DNA from: Gardnerella vaginalis
GTDB taxonomy: Bacteria; Actinomycetota; Actinomycetes; Actinomycetales; Bifidobacteriaceae
Length of the DNA: 31,621 bases
NCBI RefSeq assembly: GCF_001563665.1
Contig: NZ_KQ961862.1
Span: forward strand, 1-31,621
Reading direction: 5' to 3'
Part shown: positions 7,873-15,584 of the stretch, in pieces
Position numbering within the stretch: the stretch's first letter is position 1
Layout: each line of letters starts with the position of its first letter
Position numbers and translations under genes: made by a program
Notes under the pieces: model-generated
What the model saw: only the letters and a program-made list of their open reading frames with translations
What the model was told of the DNA's origin: nothing
The model's database searches: none

Positions 7873-8128
7873 GCGAAAGTAGAAAATTAGTAATATTTTT
7901 ACAAATCACCAGATTATGAAAAAATCCTAGAGAAATAATTTTAAAAAAAAACTTAGAAGCTTAATATTTTAAACTCTTAATACTTTAGCGAGAACAACAC
8001 TCACAAACTTAAGAACACTATATAACACAAAACAGAACTACTTGAAGCACAATATATAGTAGTAACAAAGAAAATCAGCAACAAATAAAGGAAAATCAAT
8101 AAAAATAAAAATATCTTAACAAATATAG
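7873..8128. other. AT-rich intergenic region, pilus promoter to tRNA
   Basis: Together with 7724-7872 this makes a 405-bp gap. Apart from the pilus promoter I see only very AT-rich sequence (including a run of nine A near 7946) and no convincing small gene or hairpin. It probably supplies the upstream part of the pilus promoter and the tRNA 3' end. Confidence 0.4.
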
Positions 8129-8202
8129 TGCCCCCGGTGAGACTCGAACTCACACTGTACAGATTTTGAGGCTGTTTCCTCTACCAATTGGGATACAGGG
8201 GC
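8129..8202 (-). tRNA. tRNA-Leu (anticodon CAA), short variable loop
   Basis: The minus strand folds as a 74-nt cloverleaf. The acceptor GCCCCTG pairs with CGGGGGC, with discriminator A. The D-loop contains AATTGGTA, and the T-arm is GTGAG-TTCGAGT-CTCAC. The anticodon loop CTCAAAA gives CAA (8168-8166), which reads UUG. CCA is not encoded. Two features are odd for a leucine tRNA: the variable region is only about five nt rather than a long arm, and the base of the anticodon loop has a C-T mismatch. The tRNA itself is clear; its amino acid identity is less certain. Confidence 0.85.
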
Positions 8203-8558
8203 ATTTTTAATTATTCGCAACTTCGTGCGACTTGTTGACTATACCACACTTTTTTTCATATTCAAAGGTTTACAAATTTTGCGCGTGTCGCAGTATTGAA
8301 TTTTTGGGCTATAACCTGAATATTTGCGATTAGATACACGCAATGCGCACAACCTAAAAATAGGAAGCGCGCATTACAAGTTACAAATTAAAACTTACAA
8401 CCTACAACCTATAAGTTAAGAGTTACAAGTTAGAACACAAGCATTAAAACTTGCAACTTAGAACTTACAACTTATACGTTATACGTCATAATCTCACACA
8501 TACGAATGAAAAATTCAAGAATTAAATCATTCTAAACGCATGTGTAAAACAGCGTATA
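8203..8558. repeat. intergenic region with degenerate TTACAA/AAGTT repeats
   Basis: This 356-bp gap lies between pyk and the upstream end of the tRNA gene. About 8376-8490 consists of degenerate repeats built on acTTACAAcct and AAGTTA-type words, for example near 8393, 8410, 8421, 8451 and 8466. They start within about 70 bp of the pyk stop. No gene is visible, and no clear terminator for pyk. Confidence 0.5.
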
Positions 8559-9998
8559 TTAGTCGCAAGCTCCAACAGTATGAACGTAAATAGAATCAGT
8601 GCGACCTGCTTGACGCTCACCCTGTGCAGTGCTCAAAACAACAATCTTATCTCCATCGGAAACCTTACCAGCTTCACGAAGAACTTTATCAGTGAAAATC
8701 ATCAAATCATGACGATTCATCTCGTGATAATCTTCGTCAATCAAGAAGGATTCAGTACCCCAGCTCAAAGCTAACCAGTGATACGTATGTTCGTTGTTTG
8801 TCAATCCGTAAATTGGAGCAACAGGACGTTCACGTGAAATACGATGAACCGTGCGACCAGTTTGAGTGTAAGCAACAATAGCTTTAGCATTAAGCTTATC
8901 TGCTAAATCAACAGCTGCAGAAGAAACTGCACCAGTACTAGACATATCAAGCTCAACAGCTGGAATACGATCGTAACCGTGCTCAGTAGCGAATTGAGAG
9001 ATACGAGCCATAGTTTGAACTGTAACAGCTGGATACTTGCCAACAGCAGTTTCGTTAGAAGTCATAGTCGCGTCAGCACCATCGAGAACAGCGTTAGCGC
9101 AATCGGAAGCTTCTGCACGAGTTGGAACTGGAGAATTAACCATAGTTCCAAGAACCTCAGTAGCAACAATTACTGGCTTTGCATAACGGCGAGAAAGCTC
9201 AATGCAACGCTTAGTAACGAGAGGAACTTCTTCAAGAGGCATCTCAACAGCCATATCTCCACGAGCAACCATAATGCCATCGAAAGTCTTAACAATCTCT
9301 TCCAAGTTTTCTACAGCTTGTGGCTTCTCAATCTTAGCAACGATTGGGATACGGCGACCTTCTTCGTCCATAATCTCATGAGCGCGATCAATATCGCTTG
9401 CAAAACGAACGAAAGACATTGCAATAATATCTGCGCCAGTACGAATAGCCCAACGAAGATCAGCCTCATCTTTTTCAGTTAAAGCTGGAAGAGAAACAGC
9501 AACACCTGGAAGGTTAATACCCTTGTGGCTAGAAACTGGTCCTGCAACAACAACCTTCGTATGTACGTCATTGCCTTCAACTTTAGTGACTTCAAGGCGA
9601 ACCTTACCATCGTCAATTAAAATCGGATCTCCTGCATGGCAATCTCCAGGTAAACCTTTGAAAGTTGTGGAAGTACGATGCTCATCACCTTCAATATCAT
9701 CAGTGGTGATTACGAACTCTTGACCTTCATTCAAATAAACTTTATCTTCGCCGTTCTCATTCTTTTTGAACCAACCGCAACGAATCTTTGGACCTTGTAA
9801 ATCAACAAGAGCAGCCACATTACGGCCAGTGGATTTAGAAGCAGCACGCACATTGTTGTACACACGCAAATGATCCTCAGGAGTACCGTGAGAACGATTA
9901 AGACGAGCAACATCCATACCAGATTCAACGAGCTTAGTAATGCCCTCTAACGATTCGGTAGCTGGACCAATAGTATCAACGATTTTGGCTTTACGCAT
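8559..9998 (-). CDS. pyk: pyruvate kinase
   Basis: Pyruvate kinase converts phosphoenolpyruvate and ADP to pyruvate and ATP in the last step of glycolysis. The 479-aa protein is full length. It begins with the N-terminal strand motif RKAKIVDTIGPATE, followed by the usual RLNRSHG, the substrate-loop sequence IVAKIEKPQAVENL and MVARGDMAVEMPLE. The family's ETA(V)GKYP motif appears here as MTSNETAVGKYP, with Asn where Gly is common. A GGTAGG site supports the start. It lies downstream of uvrB on the same strand but has a 211-bp gap of its own, with a perfect 14-bp palindrome about 105 bp before the start. That suggests control by a LacI-family carbohydrate regulator. Confidence 0.97.
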   Translation of the reverse strand: MRKAKIVDTIGPATESLEGITKLVESGMDVARLNRSHGTPEDHLRVYNNVRAASKSTGRNVAALVDLQGPKIRCGWFKKNENGEDKVYLNEGQEFVITTDDIEGDEHRTSTTFKGLPGDCHAGDPILIDDGKVRLEVTKVEGNDVHTKVVVAGPVSSHKGINLPGVAVSLPALTEKDEADLRWAIRTGADIIAMSFVRFASDIDRAHEIMDEEGRRIPIVAKIEKPQAVENLEEIVKTFDGIMVARGDMAVEMPLEEVPLVTKRCIELSRRYAKPVIVATEVLGTMVNSPVPTRAEASDCANAVLDGADATMTSNETAVGKYPAVTVQTMARISQFATEHGYDRIPAVELDMSSTGAVSSAAVDLADKLNAKAIVAYTQTGRTVHRISRERPVAPIYGLTNNEHTYHWLALSWGTESFLIDEDYHEMNRHDLMIFTDKVLREAGKVSDGDKIVVLSTAQGERQAGRTDSIYVHTVGACD

Positions 9999-10082
9999 AA
10001 TGCCTACCTATTTCTTCTTGATTGTTATGAGTAAAATACTCAAATTCCGGTATCTAGTGTATCAACTTATTATGACCTTAAA

Positions 10083-10088
10083 AGTATA
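10083..10088 (-). promoter_or_regulatory. putative -10 box of pyk promoter
   Basis: TATACT on the minus strand lies about 85 bp upstream of pyk and 14 bp downstream of the palindrome at 10103-10116. No clear -35 is visible, so the palindrome covers or adjoins where it would be. Confidence 0.35.
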
Positions 10089-10102
10089 ATAATACGGCGT
10101 TT

Positions 10103-10116
10103 TGTGAACGTTCACA
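10103..10116. promoter_or_regulatory. perfect 14-bp palindrome upstream of pyk (LacI-type operator)
   Basis: TGTGAACGTTCACA is a perfect palindrome centred on CG, the form bound by LacI/GalR-family regulators. In bifidobacteria, LacI-type regulators such as AraQ and MalR are reported to control central carbon genes. That this site belongs to such a regulator is inference from its shape and its position before pyk. Confidence 0.6.
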
Positions 10117-10123
10117 GAAATAT

Positions 10124-10220
10124 TCTCACAATCGAATTCTCACAATCAAACATTCCCAAAAGCAAACATTCTCCAAATCACATATTCTCACAATCACATA
10201 CTCTCACAATCACATACTCT
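10124..10220. repeat. tandem repeats at the 3' end of uvrB
   Basis: The 16-bp unit cacaatcacatactct occurs twice exactly (10189-10204 and 10205-10220), with degenerate copies back to about 10124. The last unit contains the uvrB stop codon (TGA, 10210-10212) and codes for the last residues, so the array runs into the gene. Confidence 0.75.
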
Positions 10221-12318
10221 CCATATTGCGCAATTCCTTCTTCAAATCGCGTATTTCATCTCTCAAACGCGCTGCAAGCTCAAATTGCAACTGCTCCGCA
10301 GCTACATGCATTTGCTCACTCAAATTCTTAATTAAAGACATAATCTCATCTTTAGGAAGTTCAGAAACATTAGCAATACGCTTTTCTTTACTAACACGAG
10401 AAAGATTAGGCTCTTTTGGTATTCCGTAATGCGAATTACCAACCTTACCAGCATTCCTATAGCCTCCAGAAAGCAAAGTTTGAGTATCAACATCTTCTTT
10501 AGCTAACATATCGTTTACATCGCTAATTTTCTTTCTTAAAGGCGTAGGATCAATACCATGCGCTTTATTGTATTCAATCTGCTTGTTACGTCTGCGCTCA
10601 GTTTCACTAATCGCTTTACTCATTGCATCTGTAACAGTATTCGCATACATAAGAACTGTTCCAGAAACATTTCTTGCAGCTCGACCAATTGTTTGAATAA
10701 GAGAACGATAAGATCTTAAGAATCCCTCTTTATCTGCATCTAAAATCGCAACAAGAGAAACTTCTGGCAAATCCAATCCTTCACGAAGAAGATTTATGCC
10801 AACAATAACATCAATCTTTCCTTCACGAAGAAATCGCAAAAGCTCCACTCTGCGCAAAGTATCAACATCCGAATGTAAGTATTCAACTTTAATACCAAGC
10901 TCAAGAAAATAATCAGTTAAATCTTCTGCCATCTTCTTAGTAAGAGTAGTAACAAGAACTCTCTCATTTTTAGAAATTCTTGCTTTAATCTCATTTAACA
11001 AATCATCAACCTGTCCTTGTGCTTTACGAACCTCAATTTTAGGATCGAGTAAACCAGTAGGACGAATAATTTGCTCAACTACACCATCTGAAAGACCCAA
11101 CTCGTAGTCACCAGGAGTTGCAGAAAGATACACAGTTTGACCAATATGCTCCAAAAATTCTTTCCACTTCAATGGGCGATTATCCATTGCAGAAGGCAAC
11201 CTAAAACCATGCTCAACAAGAGTTCTTTTACGAGAAGCATCACCCTCATACATTGCTCCAATTTGCGGAACAGTTACATGAGATTCATCTAAAACAAGCA
11301 GAAAATCATCTGGGAAAAAGTCAAGAAGAGTATGAGGAGGAGTGCCTTTTTCACGACCGTCAAAATGCCTAGAATAATTCTCTATTCCAGGGCAAACTCC
11401 AACTTGTCTTAACATTTCTAAATCGTAAGTAGTTCGCATTTCTAAACGCTGAGCTTCTAAAAGCTTACCTTGCTTTTTAAGTTGAGCTACTCTTTCTTCT
11501 TTTTCAACCTCAATTGCTTCTAGCGCGTGCTCCATCCGCTCAGGACCTGCAATATAATGCGATGCAGGGAAAATGTGAACGCTACTCTCCTTGCGAATTA
11601 CATCCCCAGTAAGCGGATGCAGCATTGTAATATTGTCAATTTCATCTCCAAAGAACTCAATTCGCACAGCTAATTCCTCATAAACAGGAATAATCTCAAC
11701 TGTATCTCCTCGAACTCTAAAAGTTCCACGAGTAAAAGCAATGTCATTACGCTTGTATTGCATGCTTACAAATTGACGTAATAAATCATCTCTGTCAATC
11801 TGCTCACCAACACTTAAAACAAGCATTCGATCTGCATACTCTTCTGGAGTACCAAGTCCATAAATACATGAAACTGTAGCAACAACAACACAATCTCTTC
11901 TAGTTAAAAGGTTTGCTGTTGCAGCGTGACGAAGACGCTCAACATCATCGTTAATATTAGAATCTTTTTCAATATACGTATCTGTTTGTGGAATATACGC
12001 TTCCGGCTGATAATAGTCGTAGTAAGACACAAAATAGCTCACAGCGTTATTCGGCATAAGCTCTCGAAACTCAGCACAAAGCTGAGCAGCTAAAGTTTTA
12101 TTTGGCTCAATAATAAGAGTCGGACGTTGCAAACGCTCAATAAGCCAAGCTGTTGTGGCAGTTTTACCTGTACCAGTAGCGCCCATAAGAACAACATCAC
12201 TTTCTCCATTTTCAATACGATTCGACAACTCTTCAATTGCTTTAGGCTGATCTCCTGAAGGCTTAAAAGGCGCTTCTACTACAAATGGCTTATTTGTGCG
12301 CTGAATTTTATTTGACAT
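10210..12318 (-). CDS. uvrB: UvrABC system protein B (excinuclease subunit B)
   Basis: UvrB is the damage-verifying helicase-like subunit of nucleotide excision repair; it receives DNA from UvrA and recruits UvrC. The 702-aa protein has the family features in order: Walker A GATGTGKT near residue 45, the beta-hairpin tyrosines in [12 protein letters not shown], the Walker B-type DESHV, helicase motifs through QTIGRAARN, and a C-terminal UVR motif for UvrC contact. Length is normal for the family. The last few residues are coded within a tandem repeat that continues past the stop. It lies downstream of coaE after a repeat-filled gap of 172 bp. Confidence 0.97.
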   Translation of the reverse strand: MSNKIQRTNKPFVVEAPFKPSGDQPKAIEELSNRIENGESDVVLMGATGTGKTATTAWLIERLQRPTLIIEPNKTLAAQLCAEFRELMPNNAVSYFVSYYDYYQPEAYIPQTDTYIEKDSNINDDVERLRHAATANLLTRRDCVVVATVSCIYGLGTPEEYADRMLVLSVGEQIDRDDLLRQFVSMQYKRNDIAFTRGTFRVRGDTVEIIPVYEELAVRIEFFGDEIDNITMLHPLTGDVIRKESSVHIFPASHYIAGPERMEHALEAIEVEKEERVAQLKKQGKLLEAQRLEMRTTYDLEMLRQVGVCPGIENYSRHFDGREKGTPPHTLLDFFPDDFLLVLDESHVTVPQIGAMYEGDASRKRTLVEHGFRLPSAMDNRPLKWKEFLEHIGQTVYLSATPGDYELGLSDGVVEQIIRPTGLLDPKIEVRKAQGQVDDLLNEIKARISKNERVLVTTLTKKMAEDLTDYFLELGIKVEYLHSDVDTLRRVELLRFLREGKIDVIVGINLLREGLDLPEVSLVAILDADKEGFLRSYRSLIQTIGRAARNVSGTVLMYANTVTDAMSKAISETERRRNKQIEYNKAHGIDPTPLRKKISDVNDMLAKEDVDTQTLLSGGYRNAGKVGNSHYGIPKEPNLSRVSKEKRIANVSELPKDEIMSLIKNLSEQMHVAAEQLQFELAARLRDEIRDLKKELRNMESM

Positions 12319-12363
12319 TATTCTTCACTTCCAAGCGCTTTATTACTTAAATTACTACTTAAA

Positions 12364-12435
12364 TTACTCACACTATTACTCACACTATTACTCACACTAT
12401 TACTCGCACTATTACTCGCACTATTACTCACATCA
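12364..12435. repeat. 12-bp tandem repeat array between coaE and uvrB
   Basis: The unit ttactcacacta is repeated head to tail: three identical copies (12364, 12376, 12388), two with one change (ttactcgcacta at 12400 and 12412) and a diverged sixth copy at 12424. The array lies 45 bp upstream of the uvrB start and just past coaE, so copy-number change could affect the uvrB leader. Confidence 0.85.
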
Positions 12436-12477
12436 CTAGTTAAAACACTACTCACACCACTACTTAAAAACACTACT

Positions 12478-12549
12478 ATTCACATCGCACCTATTCACAT
12501 CGCTGATTCACATCGCACCTATTCACATCTCGCCTATTCACATCTCGCA
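12478..12549. repeat. 13-15-bp tandem repeats forming the 3' end of coaE
   Basis: Five units of the type attcacatcgcacct occur at 12478, 12493, 12506, 12521 and 12536, one of them shortened to 13 bp. They contain the coaE stop codon (TAG, 12491-12493) and code for the Arg-Asp-Val-Asn repeats at the protein's C-terminus. Confidence 0.85.
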
Positions 12550-13192
12550 ACCATGATTTCAACACATCTTCAACACTTTTAAGCATAAAATCAATTGGTT
12601 TAGTTGAATCAACTACATAATTTGCAATACTTTTACGAGCATCGCTTCCAATCTGATTATTTATGCGTGCTAAAGCCTGAATTTCAGTCATATTTCTTTC
12701 TCGAAGGATCCTCGCAACGCGAATATCTTTAGGAGCTTCAACAGTAAGAATATAGTCAAATTTAAATGGAATAGTATCTACCACTTGAGCAAGAAGAGGA
12801 ATATCGTGCACAATCACGCAACTAAAACAATTTAAGTTATACAGATTTTCTTTAGAAATTCTACTAATATATTCCTTCTCTAAAAGCTTCGCGCAATCAT
12901 AAATAGCAGGATGAATAATAGACTCAACCTTATTTAATGCTTGCTTATGAATGCTATCATCCCCAAAAATGCAATCTGCAATAAAAGCACGATTTAAATA
13001 TCCGTTACCAGTAATTGCATTGTTACCAAAAACTCGAACAATTTCTTTAAATACTTTACTTCCAGGCTCAACAACTTTACGAGCTAAAACGTCATAATCA
13101 ATAACAAACGCACCAAGAGAGCGCAAATGATTTACAACAGTAGATTTTCCAGCTGCAATTCCTCCAGTTACAGCAATACGCATCATCGTCAT
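12491..13192 (-). CDS. coaE: dephospho-CoA kinase with repeat-coded tail
   Basis: CoaE phosphorylates the ribose 3'-OH of dephospho-CoA, the last step of coenzyme A synthesis. The 233-aa protein starts with the P-loop GGIAAGKST and has a core typical of the family. Its last 18 or so residues are RDVN/CDVN repeats coded by a tandem DNA repeat, and I would not expect them to be part of the kinase fold. Three candidate ATGs lie close together (13192, 13186, 13183). No Shine-Dalgarno site is well placed. A TATAAT box lies only 6 nt before the first ATG, so translation may be leaderless. A terminator separates it from the TM2 gene upstream. The window also holds coaX, for the first step of the pathway. 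Confidence 0.93.
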   Translation of the reverse strand: MTMMRIAVTGGIAAGKSTVVNHLRSLGAFVIDYDVLARKVVEPGSKVFKEIVRVFGNNAITGNGYLNRAFIADCIFGDDSIHKQALNKVESIIHPAIYDCAKLLEKEYISRISKENLYNLNCFSCVIVHDIPLLAQVVDTIPFKFDYILTVEAPKDIRVARILRERNMTEIQALARINNQIGSDARKSIANYVVDSTKPIDFMLKSVEDVLKSWLRDVNRRDVNRCDVNQRCE

Positions 13193-13198
13193 ATTTTA

Positions 13199-13204
13199 AT
13201 TATA
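13199..13204 (-). promoter_or_regulatory. putative -10 box for leaderless coaE
   Basis: TATAAT on the minus strand ends six nt before the ATG at 13192, the distance at which RNA polymerase normally starts. The -35 is weak (TTATAA at 17-bp spacing). Since the upstream gene ends in a terminator, a promoter is needed in this gap. Confidence 0.4.
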
Positions 13205-13228
13205 AATAATCCCCTAATAACTTATAAA

Positions 13229-13263
13229 TAATACCCTAGCAACTTAGAGCCACTAGGGTATTA
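13229..13263 (-). terminator. terminator of the TM2-domain gene
   Basis: An 11-bp perfect stem (TAATACCCTAG at 13229-13239, CTAGGGTATTA at 13253-13263) has a 13-nt loop and is followed on the minus strand by TTTAT. It lies about 45 bp after the TM2 gene's stop. Confidence 0.7.
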
Positions 13264-13305
13264 CATAAAAATTAAAATTCTTGATTATAATGCAAAATTC
13301 TAAAT

Positions 13306-13818
13306 TTAGTCTTGCAATTCTGCACCATCAGAATCTTTATGCCACTTAGTTCCAGGCTTGGAGCAAAGAATCAAAATACCTTCAATCAAACCCCAAATGC
13401 TAGAAACAAACCATAACATTCCGAAAGAAAGAATAGTGATAAGCAATTGGCCAACAGCTTTACCTGTGTGTCCAAGATAAAAATTATGTACGCCGAAAAC
13501 GCCAAGGAAAATACCTAACAAACCTGCTGCAAGCTTGCTCTTACTACTAGTAGGACCGTAAACACCAGTATTATTAGTTAACGATGAATATTGAGTTTGC
13601 TGAGCATACTGTGGCTGACCGTACTGAGGTTGAGCATACTGTGGCTGAGTATACTGCGGAGCTTGCTGAGGCTGAGCATACTGAGGTTGAGCATACTGTG
13701 GAGTCTGCTGTGGCTGAGCATACTGAGGCTCGCTATACTGAGGAGCCTGCTGAGGAGCTTGCTGTGGCTGAGATTGTGGATTTGAATACACATTGTTTTG
13801 CTCGTTAGTGTTATCCAT
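13306..13818 (-). CDS. TM2-domain membrane protein with Tyr/Pro/Gln-rich repeat tail
   Basis: This small membrane protein has no defined function. I prefer the ATG at 13818 (170 aa, MDNTNEQ) over one 33 bp upstream because GAAAG lies just before it. Residues about 10-85 are a soluble repeat region built on YAQPQ/YTQPQ/QAPQ units. The last 80 residues form a TM2 domain: two hydrophobic helices around GVFGVHNFYLGHTGKAVGQL, matching the family's G-x-H-x-FYLG signature. The repeats are coded by tandem 15-bp and longer DNA units, so length variation between strains is likely. Its own terminator follows. Confidence 0.88.
   Translation of the reverse strand: MDNTNEQNNVYSNPQSQPQQAPQQAPQYSEPQYAQPQQTPQYAQPQYAQPQQAPQYTQPQYAQPQYGQPQYAQQTQYSSLTNNTGVYGPTSSKSKLAAGLLGIFLGVFGVHNFYLGHTGKAVGQLLITILSFGMLWFVSSIWGLIEGILILCSKPGTKWHKDSDGAELQD
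13580..13775. repeat. coding tandem repeats (15-bp family) in the TM2 gene
   Basis: Units close to tgaggctgagcatac on the plus strand recur many times and code for YAQPQ-type pentapeptides. The period is a multiple of three, so copy-number change would keep the frame. Confidence 0.75.
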
Positions 13819-14192
13819 AACTTTCACGCTTTCTCTATATATACAATTCATACAACATTAAATTAAGATTACTAATAAGAATCAAAACTCAAGTTGATAG
13901 AAATCTTACACATATACGTGTACTTAAACTCAATAAAATAGCCTAAAATCTTATGCAAAAAAGCCTTTATTAAGATTAATTCAACAAAACGCTAAAACGA
14001 ATTAAGAAATTAACAGTTGCATTTTTCGCTTTTATGAATTAACGAATTAAGCTAAAAATTAACGAATTAAGCTAAAACAAACTAGAAAATTACATCACAA
14101 CAAACTAGAAAATTACAGGTTATTTCCCAAAATTACACCACAAATAACTAACGAATTACTACACAAATAACTAACGAATTAAATAAAAATAA
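13819..14192. repeat. AT-rich intergenic region with degenerate repeats
   Basis: This 374-bp gap has no visible gene. From about 14030 it is filled with interleaved short repeats: cgaattaagctaaaa, acaaactagaaaattac and acaaataactaacgaatta, each present two or three times. The last unit runs into the 3' end of the App1-type gene, where aattagcgaattac contains the stop and codes for the last residues (VIR). The 13819-13860 part holds the TM2 gene's leader, including a TATATA box. Confidence 0.6.
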
Positions 14193-15584
14193 TTAGCGAA
14201 TTACATCATTCTTATTTTTAAAATTTTGTAAATAAGGCAACATAGTTTTAGCAAGAGATACTCCATCTGGAGCAACAAAAAATGGCACTCCATCAACAGT
14301 TCCAGCAGCACCAGACGCTTCAACAGTATTATCAATATCACTATATGCAATACGCGAAGTTGAAAGAGATATATTAAAATCACGATTACTACGATTGCGA
14401 AAATCTTTAACAGTAGCATGATTTTTTAATTGACGAATCCCAACAGCAACAACCCTACCTGGATATTGCTTAATAATTCGAGAATAAGTATTTGGATCTC
14501 TTTGACCATCATCGCCAATTAAAATAAAACGCATATTCGGAAAATCGTCCATAAGTTGAGCAGCAAATTCCATTTTATGCTGAGGTCCAGTAGGAATAAA
14601 CGTTTTAGGACGCGGATCTAAATCACGCAATAAAAGCGGACCTTCTGGAAAACCTTCTCGCAAAATAAAATGTCTAATCGAAGCTTCAACATTCCAAGGA
14701 GATGTAGAAAGATAGAAAAATGGAGCATCCGGAAGAAGATTAGAAATATCTGAAAACATTGATGCCATGCCACTTACTGGAGAACGATGCTCAGGATTCA
14801 TAATAAGAACGTTGTACGAAGCTTTAATAATAGAAGGAGCTTGCGTAACCATTATAGTATCGTCTACATCCGAGATAACACCAATACAAGCAGATGAAGA
14901 TATAGCAAATAAACTTGATTCTACAGGCTCACGGCCTTCCACACTATAGCTAACAATGTGCTTGCCGACACACAAAGCTCTTTCTGTAATTAAATCAAGA
15001 TACCCAGCACGATCTGAAATACAATATTCTGCACCGCCTACACCTGAAGAATCCGGCTTATCATACGCTTCAGAATCACCGATTTGAGCACTCTCAACAG
15101 GAATATTATCAATTGAAATCGATACGCGAACTCTTACAGCAGGAACAACAAGCATTGCGTAAATTCCGCGCTTTAACACCGAATGATTGCCATTTTTGGG
15201 AGCGTATACAGTCCTACAAATAAGTCGAGCGTACTTATCTGTACCATATCCAATATAAGGCTCAACACTAGGATACAATCCGCATTTTCTTGAGATTTTA
15301 CCAGCCAAACGCATCCATAATCCAACAACTGAAGTTATAAAACGCCTAGTGCACCTCACTAAAAACGGCTTATTGTCAATTCTCTCTTCAGGAGTTGGAG
15401 TATCAAACAAAGTAGACGTAACATGAACCGGTATAGGCGTGCTACTAACACACCTAACAGGTTTAAGCGGGGAAGATTTCTCATTCTTCTCAGCAAGTTT
15501 TCCCCGCTTAGTTTCATCAACACTAGATTTAGCGCTATTAAGCTCAGATGAATCTAAAGCTATAGCGTCTTTAGGATCGTTCAC
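14193..15584 (-). CDS. App1-type (DUF2183) phosphatase domain protein
   Basis: This 463-aa protein has a C-terminal domain like yeast phosphatidate phosphatase App1. The HAD-like signature is D239-V-D241-D-T243 in GVISDVDDTI, followed by FFYLSTSPWN, a phosphate-contacting HKMEF segment, and FILIGDDGQRDPNTY. The N-terminal 230 residues contain an Ig-like segment usual for this group and a basic stretch. Bacterial substrates are not established, so lipid phosphatase activity is only a family inference. The start is GTG at 15584, overlapping the L,D-transpeptidase stop in GTGA, which implies translational coupling. The nucleotide repeats downstream run into its last codons. Confidence 0.85.
   Translation of the reverse strand: MNDPKDAIALDSSELNSAKSSVDETKRGKLAEKNEKSSPLKPVRCVSSTPIPVHVTSTLFDTPTPEERIDNKPFLVRCTRRFITSVVGLWMRLAGKISRKCGLYPSVEPYIGYGTDKYARLICRTVYAPKNGNHSVLKRGIYAMLVVPAVRVRVSISIDNIPVESAQIGDSEAYDKPDSSGVGGAEYCISDRAGYLDLITERALCVGKHIVSYSVEGREPVESSLFAISSSACIGVISDVDDTIMVTQAPSIIKASYNVLIMNPEHRSPVSGMASMFSDISNLLPDAPFFYLSTSPWNVEASIRHFILREGFPEGPLLLRDLDPRPKTFIPTGPQHKMEFAAQLMDDFPNMRFILIGDDGQRDPNTYSRIIKQYPGRVVAVGIRQLKNHATVKDFRNRSNRDFNISLSTSRIAYSDIDNTVEASGAAGTVDGVPFFVAPDGVSLAKTMLPYLQNFKNKNDVIR

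Noticed and set aside
12364..12549. Tandem units considered as a CRISPR array
   Set aside because: The units are 12-15 bp and directly adjacent, with no unique spacers of 30 bp or so and no cas genes nearby.
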